Shown: one piece after another, positions 33,769 through 42,800 of the stretch | Layout of the letters: each line of letters opens with the position of its first letter | Position numbering within the stretch: the first letter of the stretch is position 1 | Assembly: GCF_019042275.1 (NCBI RefSeq) | Contig: NZ_JAHQCW010000027.1 | Span: 25,316 to 89,315 of the forward strand | Reading direction: 5' to 3' | DNA length: 64,000 nucleotides | DNA from: Diplocloster agilis | GTDB lineage: Bacteria; Bacillota; Clostridia; Lachnospirales; Lachnospiraceae | Program-made: the position numbers and the translations under genes | Notes under the pieces: model-generated | What the model saw: only the letters and a program-made list of their open reading frames with translations | The model's database searches: none | Told to the model about the DNA's origin: nothing

Positions 33769-34587
33769 ATGCCGTTGACCACATTGCCGGAATTAAGGAA
33801 AGCGGCCGCAGCTGTTCACGGCGCTATAGCAGCCTTTCAAACCGGCTTTGTGGAGATCATGCAGGCGGTATACCGGGAAGGGCAGGCCGCACAGACGCCG
33901 GTAATCGTTGAGACCACGCCAAAATGCTGGGATTATAACAGGCAGGTTCTGTTTGCTGCCGTGCTGGAGGAAATGGCGGCCCGTAACGATATACCGGTCT
34001 GCCTGCATCTGGACCGTGCCGGAAGCCTGAAACAGATAGAGAGGGCAATCGGATACGGGTACACTTCTGTCATGCTTGAGGAAATACCGCAAACCTGGCT
34101 GGAAGAAGCTGCCGGGCTTTGCGCCGGCGCCGGGGTCAGTCTGGGGGTTCATTTGAATCCGATACCCTATGGAAATAGAAACAGATCAGCCGGAGAATTG
34201 TCCGAAAGACTAGAATATTTCCGGTCGTTGAAGATTGAAATACTTGGGATTGACTTGAAGGAATGTCTTTTTACCTACGGAAGCGGTGGAAAGATTTTCC
34301 TCGACAGAAATGCAGCGAATGTCGTACGGGACTGCTTGGAAAATGGATTTTTCCTGATTCTGCAAAATGGAAACCAGCTGTCTGATCAGGCGGTTCAAGC
34401 TGTGGCAGCGGGAGGTTTTTACGCGGTGAATTTTGGGGATGAAACGGGGAGAGTTTATTGCGATGGAATGAAAGAGGCGATCAGGTTAACCCCTTATGAG
34501 ACGGATCCTTTGATTTATACTTCAGAAGCTTTGAACTATGTGAGAGAGCTGGTAAGGGAAAGAATATCACTGTGCAGTTTTTTATAA
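33769..34587 (+). CDS. class II aldolase-like TIM-barrel protein lacking zinc ligands
   Basis: A 272-residue protein that follows the class II fructose/tagatose-bisphosphate aldolase pattern. IPVCLHLDRAGSLKQIERAIGYGYTSVMLE aligns with the family's 'P-V-x-L-H-L-D-H ... I-x-x-A-I-x-x-G-F-x-S-V-M'. The catalytic Asp is kept but the zinc-binding His that follows is Arg. Near the C-terminus, where the family has L-H-G-G-S-G, this protein has LILQNGNQLSD, losing another His. The middle V-E-A-E-L-G element reads LGVHLNPIPYG. It should not act as a zinc aldolase. It may be a regulator, an enzyme without metal, or a repurposed lyase. It ends the operon, 2 nt after the SIS gene. Confidence 0.6.
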   Translation: MPLTTLPELRKAAAAVHGAIAAFQTGFVEIMQAVYREGQAAQTPVIVETTPKCWDYNRQVLFAAVLEEMAARNDIPVCLHLDRAGSLKQIERAIGYGYTSVMLEEIPQTWLEEAAGLCAGAGVSLGVHLNPIPYGNRNRSAGELSERLEYFRSLKIEILGIDLKECLFTYGSGGKIFLDRNAANVVRDCLENGFFLILQNGNQLSDQAVQAVAAGGFYAVNFGDETGRVYCDGMKEAIRLTPYETDPLIYTSEALNYVRELVRERISLCSFL

Positions 34588-34598
34588 CAATAACCACC

Positions 34599-34632
34599 AA
34601 GGGGCTGTGAAAAAACAGCCCCTTATTTTATT
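34599..34632. terminator. terminator at the end of the amino-sugar operon
   Basis: AAGGGGCTGT at 34599-34608 pairs with ACAGCCCCTT at 34615-34624, followed by ATTTTATT. It lies between the convergent aldolase-like and ATPase genes and can work on both strands. Confidence 0.85.
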
Positions 34633-34644
34633 CCAACAGCGCTT

Positions 34645-35841
34645 TTATTTCAATAGCCAATCCAGAACATTCATCTGTTTGATTCCGTTGTGGGAAACTA
34701 CCGGCCCCAAATCCATTGTCAGCAGGTATTTGGGGTTGTGGTCGCGGATGGATTCCAGAGGCTTAAGCTCACGCTCCAGAGTTTTACCGTCCGCGTCGAT
34801 CACTGTGTAGGCCACTTGGTAGTATTCTTCCCCTTCGTCACCCAGAGCTATAAAATCAACCTCTGAATTTCCGACTTTACCAATATAGACCTCGTATCCC
34901 CGGCGTAAAAGTTCCAGATAAACAACATTCTCCAGGATATGGCCCTGATCGGCTTTTTTGCTGCCCAGGACGATATAGCGCAGGCCGATGTCGGCGGCAT
35001 AATATTTGTCGCCGGTTTTCAGATATTGTTTACCTTTGATATCATAGCGTCCTATCCGGTAAAAGATAAAGCTGTCGGTCAAGGCTGTCAGATAGCTTTC
35101 TACCGTGTGTACGGTGATCTTACGGCCAGCGGAGGTCATGGTATCGGCTATTTTCTTGGTTGAACACAGATTACCTATGTTATCGAACATGAAACGGACG
35201 ACGCTTTGCAGCATGGCTATATCCGGAAACCGTCTGCGCGCAACAATATCCTTCAGAATAATAGAGTTAAAAATACCTTCCAGATATTGCCGGATGTCCT
35301 TCTGGCGAGACAACTCCAGCGTATAGGGGAAAGAACTGTTATGAATATAATTCTGATACAGCCTGTCGATGTTTCTGTCTTCCGGGAAAGCAGATACGTA
35401 TTCTTTGAACGATAATGGAAGCATTTTGATTTCCATATAACGCCCGGACAACAGAGTTGCCAGTTCTCCCGAAAGAAGATAGGCATTGGATCCTGTGATA
35501 TATACATCACAATTCTTTTTAATAAACAGGCTATCCACTGCCTTCTGAAATTCACTGACCCGCTGTACCTCGTCTAGAAAGATATAGTTCATCTTATCAG
35601 GAAGTAAGTGCGTCTTAACCAGATTGTACAGGGATTTGCTGTCATCGATATCGGCATAGTCACCATCTTCCAGGTTGATCGAGATAATCTGCTCCGATTC
35701 TACGCCATTTCGAAGCAGATACTCCTGGTATAGTTCAAATAGAGTAGATTTGCCGCAACGCCGTATTCCCGTTATTACTTTTATGAGCTGTTTATCCCGC
35801 AGATTGATTAAGTTATCCAGATATTCGTTTCTTGATATCAT
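34645..35841 (-). CDS. AAA ATPase with DUF4143 domain
   Basis: A 398-residue ATPase of the AAA_14/DUF4143 family. Walker A is VITGIRRCGKSTL (~28-40), Walker B FLDEVQRV, sensor region VYITGSNAYLLSGEL; the C-terminal DUF4143 part carries GRYDIKGKQYLKTGDKYYAADIGLRY and the nuclease-like end VYIGKVGNSEVDFIAL. Such genes are widespread, monocistronic and of unknown role, sometimes in defence or mobile regions. ATG 35841 follows GGAGGTAGCTAC; the in-frame extension lacks a site. Confidence 0.9.
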   Translation of the reverse strand: MISRNEYLDNLINLRDKQLIKVITGIRRCGKSTLFELYQEYLLRNGVESEQIISINLEDGDYADIDDSKSLYNLVKTHLLPDKMNYIFLDEVQRVSEFQKAVDSLFIKKNCDVYITGSNAYLLSGELATLLSGRYMEIKMLPLSFKEYVSAFPEDRNIDRLYQNYIHNSSFPYTLELSRQKDIRQYLEGIFNSIILKDIVARRRFPDIAMLQSVVRFMFDNIGNLCSTKKIADTMTSAGRKITVHTVESYLTALTDSFIFYRIGRYDIKGKQYLKTGDKYYAADIGLRYIVLGSKKADQGHILENVVYLELLRRGYEVYIGKVGNSEVDFIALGDEGEEYYQVAYTVIDADGKTLERELKPLESIRDHNPKYLLTMDLGPVVSHNGIKQMNVLDWLLK

Positions 35842-36162
35842 GTAGCTACCTCCAATTATCTCGATTATACAATAATTATCTAAAGATATCAATAATTTGC
35901 ATAACAAATGCAAAAACTTCTACATTTAATAATATGTTTGCATTTGTATTGTCAACACTTTCATGAAAATATATACAGAAAACCCAACCGGATTTTTTCA
36001 ATTTATTACCAGCAAAAACATAGAAAAGCGGTATAGCCCCAAAAAGCTATACCGCTGATAAACCAAGCTATATCATATTTTCCGAATTCTTACTATATGA
36101 ACATGACGCTAACATACGCAAACGCTGCAGTTCTTCCGGCATTACAGAAGTAAGAAACCGGA
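35842..36162. other. intergenic gap between the ATPase and argG
   Basis: The 321-nt gap is AT-rich. It holds the ATPase promoter region near 35860-35960 (not resolvable to a clear -35/-10) and the argG terminator at 36027-36056. I see no gene, RNA or repeat in the remainder. Confidence 0.6.
36027..36056 (-). terminator. argG terminator
   Basis: AGCGGTATAGC at 36027-36037 pairs with GCTATACCGCT at 36046-36056 around an 8-nt loop. On the minus strand it is followed by TTTTCTATGTTTTTG, a T-rich tail. It lies 107 nt after the argG stop. Confidence 0.8.
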
Positions 36163-37383
36163 CTATTTATTCTCTGCCTCAGCCATCTTCATCGCACGGA
36201 CTTTCAGCGGCAGACCGAACAGATTGATAAATCCTTCCGCGTCGTGATGGTCGTAAAGCTCGCCGGTTGTGAAGCTGGCCAGTGTCTCGCTGTACAGAGA
36301 ATAAGGGGAAGTCGTCCCGGCTTTGATAATATTGCCCTTGTACAGTTTGAATTTCACTTCTCCGGTCACATATTCCTGCGTGGAGTCCACGAAAGCCTGA
36401 ACAGCCTCACGCAGAGGAGTGAACCATTTCCCTTCGTATACGATATCGGCAAATTTATTGCCCATTTCTTTCTTTACAGTATAGGTGGCGCGGTCCAGGA
36501 TCAGCTCTTCCAGCTGCTGATGCGCTTCCATCAGGATCGTTCCGCCAGGTGTCTCATAGACGCCGCGGGATTTCATACCGACCACGCGGTTTTCCACGAT
36601 ATCGATGATGCCGATGCCGTGCTTTCCTCCCAGTGCGTTTAACTCACGAATGATGTCGGAAACTTTCATTTCTTTGCCATTTACGCTTGTGGGAACACCC
36701 TTTTCAAAGGTCATGGTGACATATTCCGGTTCGTCCGGCGCTTCCTCCGGAGTGACGCCCAATACCAGAAGGTGATTGTAATTCGGCTCCTGAGCCGGAT
36801 CTTCCAGTTCGAGTCCCTCATGGCTGATGTGCCATAAGTTCCGGTCGCGGCTGTAGCTGGAATCTGTGGAGAACGGCAGATCGATGCCATGTTCTTTGCA
36901 GTAGTCAATTTCATCCTGACGGGACTGCATCTTCCAGGTCTCATTGCAGCGCCAGGGAGCGATGATCTTGATGTTCGGAGCCAGCGCTTTGATACCCAGC
37001 TCAAAACGGACCTGATCGTTGCCTTTTCCGGTAGCGCCATGGCAGATGGCTACAGCGTTTTCTTTTCGGGCGATCTCCACCAGTTTTTGGGCGATCAGCG
37101 GGCGGGCCATGGAGGTTCCCAGCAGGTATTTATTTTCGTAGATCGCGTTTGCTTTGACACAGGGCATGATGTAGTCATCGCAGAATTCGTCTACCACATC
37201 TAATATGTATAATTTCTCAGCGCCGGATAATTTCGCCCGTTCCTCCAGGCCGTCCAGTTCGCTTTCCTGCCCTACGTCGATACAGCAGCAGACTACTTCA
37301 TAATCATAGTTTTCTTTTAACCAGGGAATAATGGCGGTGGTGTCCAGGCCTCCGGAATAGGCTAATACGACTTTTTCTTTCAT
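36163..37383 (-). CDS. argG: argininosuccinate synthase
   Basis: A 406-residue enzyme that joins citrulline and aspartate with ATP, the seventh step of arginine synthesis. [17 protein letters not shown] is the N-type ATP pyrophosphatase loop; [39 protein letters not shown] and [15 protein letters not shown] are conserved ArgG segments. Start ATG 37383 follows AGGAGGAAC. It is divergent from the argC operon across a 295-nt regulatory region with ARG boxes. argH is not in the window. Confidence 0.96.
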   Translation of the reverse strand: MKEKVVLAYSGGLDTTAIIPWLKENYDYEVVCCCIDVGQESELDGLEERAKLSGAEKLYILDVVDEFCDDYIMPCVKANAIYENKYLLGTSMARPLIAQKLVEIARKENAVAICHGATGKGNDQVRFELGIKALAPNIKIIAPWRCNETWKMQSRQDEIDYCKEHGIDLPFSTDSSYSRDRNLWHISHEGLELEDPAQEPNYNHLLVLGVTPEEAPDEPEYVTMTFEKGVPTSVNGKEMKVSDIIRELNALGGKHGIGIIDIVENRVVGMKSRGVYETPGGTILMEAHQQLEELILDRATYTVKKEMGNKFADIVYEGKWFTPLREAVQAFVDSTQEYVTGEVKFKLYKGNIIKAGTTSPYSLYSETLASFTTGELYDHHDAEGFINLFGLPLKVRAMKMAEAENK

Positions 37384-37454
37384 AATCTAAGTTCCTCCTG
37401 TGAATTCTTAGTTCTATTTTTTATCTTTTCATGAACTTCCTTCGAGCTAAAACT

Positions 37455-37500
37455 ATGATACAACATTCTTTTTGATTATGCAAGTGAAATAATATGCAAA
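37455..37500 (-). promoter_or_regulatory. argG: argG promoter with ARG box
   Basis: On the minus strand TTGCAT (37483-37478), a 17-bp spacer and TATCAT (37460-37455) form the argG promoter. Immediately upstream, 37483-37500 AGTGAAATAATATGCAAA fits the ArgR/AhrC operator TNTGNATWWWWATNCANA with two mismatches and touches the -35. Repression by arginine-bound ArgR is expected. Confidence 0.65.
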
Positions 37501-37524
37501 AAATAGAAATTTTATTCATAATAC

Positions 37525-37561
37525 TTGCATATTATTAACAAAATATGTATAATTATGCAAA
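37525..37561 (+). promoter_or_regulatory. argC: argC promoter overlapped by a perfect ARG box
   Basis: TTGCAT at 37525-37530, a 17-bp spacer and TATAAT at 37548-37553 form a promoter. TATGTATAATTATGCAAA at 37544-37561 matches the ARG-box consensus TNTGNATWWWWATNCANA at every position and covers the -10. A second extended -10 (TGATATAAT, 37607-37615) lies closer to argC and may be unregulated. Confidence 0.75.
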
Positions 37562-37678
37562 TATAAGGGGTAAAATTCGGAAAATCCCTTTACTTCCGGT
37601 AAAAACTGATATAATATATGAAAAGACAAAGACATTATGGAAAAAATCAGACAATAATTAAGAAGAGGAGTAAGTGGG

Positions 37679-38719
37679 ATGATAAGAGTGGGAATCATCG
37701 GAGCGACCGGCTATGCGGGACAGGAGATCGTCCGGCTGTTGATGGGACATAAAGAAGCGAAGATCCAATGGTATGGATCCAGGAGTTACATAGATAAAAG
37801 ATACTACGAGGTATTCCAGAACATGTTCCAGATCGTGGACGACACTTGTCTGGACGATAATATGGAGGAACTGGCCAATCAGGTGGATGTCATTTTCACC
37901 GCCACGCCGCAGGGGCTGTGCGCATCTCTTATAAATGAAGGGATCCTCTCAAAAGTCAAGGTGGTGGATCTGAGCGCGGATTTCCGCATCAAAGACGTGA
38001 AGACCTATGAGCTGTGGTATGGAATCCAGCACAAGACCCCGCAGTTCATACCGGAAGCTGTCTACGGACTGTGTGAAATTAACCGGGAAGAGATAAAGAA
38101 GGCCAGACTGGTGGCAAATCCCGGCTGTTATCCCACATGCAGCACCCTGTCGATTTATCCTTTATTAAAGGAAGGGCTGATCGATCCGGACACGATTATC
38201 ATCGACGCCAAGTCGGGGACGTCCGGGGCGGGCAGAGGCGCGAAGTTAGATAACCTGTACTGTGAAGTCAATGAAAATATCAAAGCCTACGGCGTTGCGA
38301 CACACCGCCATACACCGGAGATCGAGGAGCAGTTAGGATATGCGGCCGGCAAAGAGATCCGAATCAACTTTACTCCGCATCTGGTTCCCATGAACAGAGG
38401 AATCCTGGTAACAGCTTACGCTTCGCTGAAAAAACAGGTTTCCTATGAGGAAGTTAAAGGGGCATATGATACATATTATGCCAATGAAACCTTTGTCCGG
38501 GTTCTGGATCGGGATGTCTGCCCCCAGACCAAATGGGTGGAGGGCAGCAATTATGTGGATGTCAATTTTAAGATCGATCCCCGCACCAACCGGATTATTA
38601 TGATGGGCGCCATGGACAATCTGGTGAAAGGCGCCGCAGGCCAGGCGGTACAGAATATGAATCTCATGTTCGGTTTACCGGAAAATGAAGGACTGATGCA
38701 GGTTCCGATGTTCCCGTAG
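37679..38719 (+). CDS. argC: N-acetyl-gamma-glutamyl-phosphate reductase
   Basis: A 346-residue NADPH-dependent reductase, third step of arginine synthesis. The nucleotide loop is VGIIGATGYAGQEIVRLL; the catalytic Cys lies in VANPGCYPTCSTLS; and the His region is AYGVATHRHTPEIEEQL. It belongs to the longer (type 1) ArgC group by size. ATG 37679 follows GAGGAG. First gene of the argC-GNAT-argJBD operon. Confidence 0.96.
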   Translation: MIRVGIIGATGYAGQEIVRLLMGHKEAKIQWYGSRSYIDKRYYEVFQNMFQIVDDTCLDDNMEELANQVDVIFTATPQGLCASLINEGILSKVKVVDLSADFRIKDVKTYELWYGIQHKTPQFIPEAVYGLCEINREEIKKARLVANPGCYPTCSTLSIYPLLKEGLIDPDTIIIDAKSGTSGAGRGAKLDNLYCEVNENIKAYGVATHRHTPEIEEQLGYAAGKEIRINFTPHLVPMNRGILVTAYASLKKQVSYEEVKGAYDTYYANETFVRVLDRDVCPQTKWVEGSNYVDVNFKIDPRTNRIIMMGAMDNLVKGAAGQAVQNMNLMFGLPENEGLMQVPMFP

Positions 38720-38739
38720 CCGTAGAGGCCAGGCAACAT

Positions 38740-38822
38740 GCCGTGCACTGCAGCGGGAAGGAAGATGCCGCTTACGCAGTCCGACGCAGACGGAGAGCTT
38801 CGCAAGCGAAACTCTTGTTTAT
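38740..38822 (+). repeat. dispersed intergenic repeat, copy C
   Basis: From GTGCACTGCAGCGGGAAGG to the GCTTCGCAAGCGAAACTC hairpin this segment aligns with 17870-17952 of copy A without gaps, with roughly one base in seven different. It lies in the 142-nt space between argC and the GNAT gene, within the operon, so it is transcribed. Confidence 0.75.
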
Positions 38823-38861
38823 AGAATATAGGGCGCGGCAGGCGTGCCGCAGGAGGATAAT

Positions 38862-39305
38862 ATGGTACGGGCAATGACGATAGAAGATTATGATGGCGTG
38901 TACCGGCTTTGGAACAGGATACAGGGAATGGGAATACGCAGTATCGACGATTCCCGGGAAGGAGTTGCCCGGTTCCTGAACCGGAATCCCGGTTTAAGCG
39001 TGGTAGCGCTGGAAGATGGCAAGATCGTGGGAAGCATCCTGTGCGGACACGACGGACGCCGCGGCTGTTTCTACCATGTCTGTGTGGACGAGGACTACCG
39101 GCACCGGGGAATCGGCACCGAAATGGCTAACACGGCTATGGAAGCGCTGAAAAAAGAAAAGATCAACAAGGTTACGCTGATCGCGTTCCGCAGAAACGAA
39201 GTCGGCAATCTGTTCTGGAACAAAGAAGGATTCGCATACCGGACGGATCTGAATTATTACGATATGTCACTGAATGAAGAAAACATTACCACATTTGTGG
39301 AATAA
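38862..39305 (+). CDS. GNAT acetyltransferase inside the arginine operon
   Basis: A 147-residue single-domain acetyltransferase. Motif A is VCVDEDYRHRGIGTEMANTAM with the R-x-x-G-I-G acetyl-CoA loop, and the C-terminal FWNKEGFAYRTDLNYYDM is motif B. It lacks an amino acid kinase domain, so it is not a classical ArgA. Location between argC and argJ suggests a role in acetyl-group supply for arginine synthesis (a short N-acetylglutamate synthase-like enzyme) or in protein or metabolite acetylation. ATG 38862 follows AGGAGGATAAT. The link to arginine is inference from position. Confidence 0.85.
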   Translation: MVRAMTIEDYDGVYRLWNRIQGMGIRSIDDSREGVARFLNRNPGLSVVALEDGKIVGSILCGHDGRRGCFYHVCVDEDYRHRGIGTEMANTAMEALKKEKINKVTLIAFRRNEVGNLFWNKEGFAYRTDLNYYDMSLNEENITTFVE

Positions 39306-39344
39306 GAGCATGAAGAATAAGAGGATGCGGAATAAGAGGAGATG
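39300..39344 (+). repeat. three tandem 15-bp repeats at the GNAT end
   Basis: The unit GAATAAGAGNATGNN begins at 39300, 39315 and 39330, exactly 15 bp apart. The first copy contains the GNAT stop codon TAA and the last supplies the GAGGAG ribosome site of argJ. Each copy repeats an in-frame TAA. Confidence 0.85.
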
Positions 39345-39350
39345 TGTGTT

Positions 39351-40574
39351 ATGAAAATAATCGACGGCGGAGTTACAGCTCCCAAAGGTTTTCAGGCGGC
39401 CAGTACGGCAGCGGCTATCAAATACCAAAACCGGAAAGATATGGCCATGATCTGCAGCGAAAAACCATGTAAAGCGGCCGGGACCTTTACGACTAACGTG
39501 GTCAAGGCGGCGCCTGTAAAGTGGGACGCTGAGATCGTCAAAAATTCCCCCTATGTGCAGGCGGTAGTCGTAAACGCGGGAATCGCCAACGCGTGTACCG
39601 GAGAGGAAGGAATGGGCTATTGTAAAGAGACGTCCGTGAAAGCGGGAGAACTGCTGGGGATACCGGCGGATGCGGTATTGGTGGCATCCACCGGAGTGAT
39701 CGGCATGCAGCTGCCGATGGAGCGCATCACGGCCGGAGTGGCCGGTATGGTTCCTTTGCTGGCCCGGGGCAGAGAAGCGGCTAAGCTTGCCGCGGAAGCG
39801 ATTATGACGACGGATACCGTTTCCAAGGAGGCGGCCGCCACTGTGGAAATCGGCGGCAAAACCGTCACGGTCGCAGGCATGTGTAAGGGATCGGGGATGA
39901 TCCATCCAAATATGTGTACGATGTTAAGCTTTGTTACCACGGATGCGGCGATTACGAAGGAACTGCTCCAGGAAGCGCTGAGTACGGATATCCAGGATAC
40001 TTATAATATGATATCGGTGGACGGCGACACCTCCACTAACGACACGGTGCTGCTGCTGGCCAACGGCATGGCGGAAAATCCGGAGATTACAGAAAAAAAT
40101 GCGGACTATGAGGCATTTCTGGAAGCTCTTCACTATGTAAATGTGACATTGGCCAAGTACATGGCCGGAGACGGAGAAGGGGCGACCGCCCTGTTCGAGG
40201 TCAAGGTAAAAGGCGCCGCTTCGAAAGCCGACGCTGTCACGCTGAGCAAATCCATTGTGACCTCCAATCTTACGAAGGCCGCGATCTACGGCCATGACGC
40301 CAACTGGGGACGTATCCTGTGCGCGATGGGATATTCCGGCGTACAGTTCGATCCGGAAAAGGTGGATCTCTTTTTCGAAAGCGCGGCTGGCAAGATCCAG
40401 ATCGTAAAAGACGGCACCGCCTTAAATTACAGCGAGGAGGAGGCCACAAAGATCTTGTCCGAACCGGCTGTGACCGCTGTCGCGGATGTGAAAATGGGCG
40501 GGGCCTCCGCGACCGCCTGGGGCTGCGATCTGACCTATGACTATATCAAAATCAATGCGGATTACCGTTCATAA
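39351..40574 (+). CDS. argJ: bifunctional glutamate N-acetyltransferase / ornithine acetyltransferase
   Basis: A 407-residue self-cleaving enzyme that recycles the acetyl group from N-acetylornithine to glutamate. The cleavage region is [23 protein letters not shown]; the nucleophilic Thr is kept, but the residue before it is Cys instead of the usual Ala. [13 protein letters not shown] is the conserved oxyanion and substrate segment. ATG 39351 is 9 nt from GAGGAG; the in-frame ATG 39342 sits on the site. Between the GNAT gene and argB. Confidence 0.94.
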   Translation: MKIIDGGVTAPKGFQAASTAAAIKYQNRKDMAMICSEKPCKAAGTFTTNVVKAAPVKWDAEIVKNSPYVQAVVVNAGIANACTGEEGMGYCKETSVKAGELLGIPADAVLVASTGVIGMQLPMERITAGVAGMVPLLARGREAAKLAAEAIMTTDTVSKEAAATVEIGGKTVTVAGMCKGSGMIHPNMCTMLSFVTTDAAITKELLQEALSTDIQDTYNMISVDGDTSTNDTVLLLANGMAENPEITEKNADYEAFLEALHYVNVTLAKYMAGDGEGATALFEVKVKGAASKADAVTLSKSIVTSNLTKAAIYGHDANWGRILCAMGYSGVQFDPEKVDLFFESAAGKIQIVKDGTALNYSEEEATKILSEPAVTAVADVKMGGASATAWGCDLTYDYIKINADYRS

Positions 40575-40606
40575 TGGAGTCTGCCATTCGTAAAGGAGCT
40601 GTTACC

Positions 40607-41506
40607 ATGAGAGAAAATATGAATAAATATCTGGAAAAGGCGGAGGTGCTGATCGAGGCGCTGCCCTATATCCAGCGTTTTAACCGGAAGATCATCGTTG
40701 TAAAATACGGCGGCAGCGCCATGGTGGACGGTGAGCTGAAAAACAATGTGATCGAGGACGTGACCTTGTTAAAACTGGTCGGCTTCAAGCCGATCATCGT
40801 GCACGGGGGCGGAAAAGAGATCAGCCGGTGGGTCGGCAAAGTCGGGATGGAGCCGAAATTCATCAACGGCCTGCGGGTAACCGACGAGGAAACCATGGAA
40901 ATTGCCGAGATGGTTTTAAATAAAGTCAATAAAGAGCTGGTGACCCTGGTAGAGCGCCTGGGCGTGAAGGCGGTCGGTGTCAGCGGCAAGGACGGCGGCC
41001 TGCTGAAGGTGGATAAGAAATACTCGGACGGCCAGGACATCGGTTATGTGGGAGAGATCAAAGAGGTGGATCCCCAGATCCTCTATGATATGCTGGAAAA
41101 AGATTTCCTTCCGATCGTATGCCCGGTGGGGATGGACGACGAATTCCACACCTACAATATCAACGCCGATGACGCGGCCTGTGCCATCGCTAAGACCATG
41201 AATGCGGAAAAACTTGCGTTTCTGACTGATATCGAGGGGGTCTACAAAGATTATGAGGATAAAGATTCCCTGATCTCGGAGCTGACCATCGGCGAGGCGG
41301 AGCAGTTGATTTCAGACGGGAACATCGGAGGCGGCATGCTTCCGAAGCTTGGAAACTGTATCGACGCCATTCGAAGCGGAGTGTCGCGGGTACATATCAT
41401 GGACGGCCGGATTCCCCATTGCCTGTTGTTGGAGATCTTTACCAACAAAGGTATCGGAACCGCTATCATAGGAGAAGCAGAAAGCAGGTATTATCATGAA
41501 AAATAA
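40607..41506 (+). CDS. argB: acetylglutamate kinase
   Basis: A 299-residue amino acid kinase that phosphorylates N-acetylglutamate. [16 protein letters not shown] is the phosphate-binding Lys-Tyr-Gly-Gly region, [14 protein letters not shown] the substrate loop, and the C-terminal half has [27 protein letters not shown]. The N-terminal helix ([22 protein letters not shown]) marks the arginine-inhibited hexameric type. ATG 40607 follows AAAGGAG. It overlaps argD by 11 nt. Confidence 0.95.
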   Translation: MRENMNKYLEKAEVLIEALPYIQRFNRKIIVVKYGGSAMVDGELKNNVIEDVTLLKLVGFKPIIVHGGGKEISRWVGKVGMEPKFINGLRVTDEETMEIAEMVLNKVNKELVTLVERLGVKAVGVSGKDGGLLKVDKKYSDGQDIGYVGEIKEVDPQILYDMLEKDFLPIVCPVGMDDEFHTYNINADDAACAIAKTMNAEKLAFLTDIEGVYKDYEDKDSLISELTIGEAEQLISDGNIGGGMLPKLGNCIDAIRSGVSRVHIMDGRIPHCLLLEIFTNKGIGTAIIGEAESRYYHEK

Positions 41507-42683
41507 GGATATCATCAGCCAGGCCGAACAGTATATCCTGCATACCTATAACCGTTACCAGATCGCACTGGATAAGGGAGAAGGCGTGTATCTGTACGAT
41601 GCGGAAGGAAAGAAATATCTGGATTTTGCCGCCGGTATCGCGGTGTTCGCCCTTGGTTACCAGGACAAAGAATATAATGACGCGCTGAAAGAACAGATCG
41701 ACAAGCTCATCCATACGTCAAATCTGTATTATAATCAACCCGCAGCCGAAGCGGCTGAAAAGGTGGTTAAGGCAGCGGGAATGGATAAGGTGTTTTTCAC
41801 AAACAGCGGAACGGAAGCCATCGAGGGGGCCATCAAAGTGGCCAGAAAATACGCGTATCTCAAAGACGGCAGTACAGACCATGAGATCATCGCCATGAAC
41901 CATTCCTTCCACGGCCGGAGTATGGGGGCCTTGTCCGTCACAGGGAACCCACATTATCAGGAAGCGTTCAAGCCTTTGATCGGAGGAATCCGTTTCGCGG
42001 ATTTCAATGATCTGGACAGTGTGAGGGCGGAGCTTACGGAAAAAACCTGCGCGATCCTGCTGGAACCGGTTCAGGGAGAAGGGGGGATCTATCCCGCCGA
42101 TCAGGAGTTCCTGGATGGAGTGAAGGCCATCTGCCGGGAGAAGGATATCCTGCTGATCTTTGACGAGATCCAGTGCGGGATGGGCAGAACCGGCGAGATG
42201 TTCGCCTGGCAGCATTACGGCGTACAGCCGGATGTGATGACCTGCGCCAAGGCGCTGGGGTGCGGGATCGCCGTAGGAGCCTTTGTGTTAAATGAGAAAG
42301 TCGCCAAAGCGTCCCTGGTTCCCGGAGATCACGGCACCACATACGGCGGGAATCCGCTGGCCTGCGCGGCGGTCAGCAAAGTGTTTGATATCTTCGAAAA
42401 CCGCCGGATCGTGGAGCATGTCCGGGAGATATCCGCCTATCTGGAAGAAAAGTTGGATCTGCTTGTGGATAAATATGATTTTATCCGTGCGAGACGTGGA
42501 AAAGGTCTGATGCAGGGGCTGGTAGTCGAAGGACGTCCGGTGGGAGAGATCGTGAACCGCGCGCTTGACAATGGCCTGATCGTGATTACGGCGGCCTCCG
42601 ACGTACTGCGGCTGGTGCCGCCGCTGGTGATTGAAAAGGAACATGTGGATGAGATGCTGGAGAAATTGGAACAGAGTTTCTGA
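41496..42683 (+). CDS. argD: acetylornithine aminotransferase
   Basis: A 395-residue class III PLP aminotransferase. [18 protein letters not shown] binds PLP phosphate, [14 protein letters not shown] and [14 protein letters not shown] are typical, and the Schiff-base Lys is in [11 protein letters not shown]. It makes N-acetylornithine and may also serve lysine synthesis. Translationally coupled to argB and last gene of the operon, followed by a terminator. argF (ornithine carbamoyltransferase) is missing from the cluster. Confidence 0.95.
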   Translation: MKNKDIISQAEQYILHTYNRYQIALDKGEGVYLYDAEGKKYLDFAAGIAVFALGYQDKEYNDALKEQIDKLIHTSNLYYNQPAAEAAEKVVKAAGMDKVFFTNSGTEAIEGAIKVARKYAYLKDGSTDHEIIAMNHSFHGRSMGALSVTGNPHYQEAFKPLIGGIRFADFNDLDSVRAELTEKTCAILLEPVQGEGGIYPADQEFLDGVKAICREKDILLIFDEIQCGMGRTGEMFAWQHYGVQPDVMTCAKALGCGIAVGAFVLNEKVAKASLVPGDHGTTYGGNPLACAAVSKVFDIFENRRIVEHVREISAYLEEKLDLLVDKYDFIRARRGKGLMQGLVVEGRPVGEIVNRALDNGLIVITAASDVLRLVPPLVIEKEHVDEMLEKLEQSF

Positions 42684-42689
42684 AAGAAT

Positions 42690-42736
42690 TGCACCGGGGA
42701 TCAACGGTTTATCATTGCAGATTCCCGGTGCATTTT
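42690..42736. terminator. terminator between argD and the AraC-type gene
   Basis: TGCACCGGGGA at 42690-42700 pairs with TTCCCGGTGCA at 42722-42732 and TTTT follows. It lies in the 117-nt gap between convergent genes. Confidence 0.8.
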
Positions 42737-42800
42737 CTCGTCTTGTTAAATAATTTTTAAAGATCCGGGAAGCGTCCTTTTGGTGTAGTACCGGTAACCC

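Noticed and set aside
39300..39344. Possible CRISPR-like array
   Set aside because: Units are 15 bp and contiguous without spacers, there are only three, and no cas gene is present.
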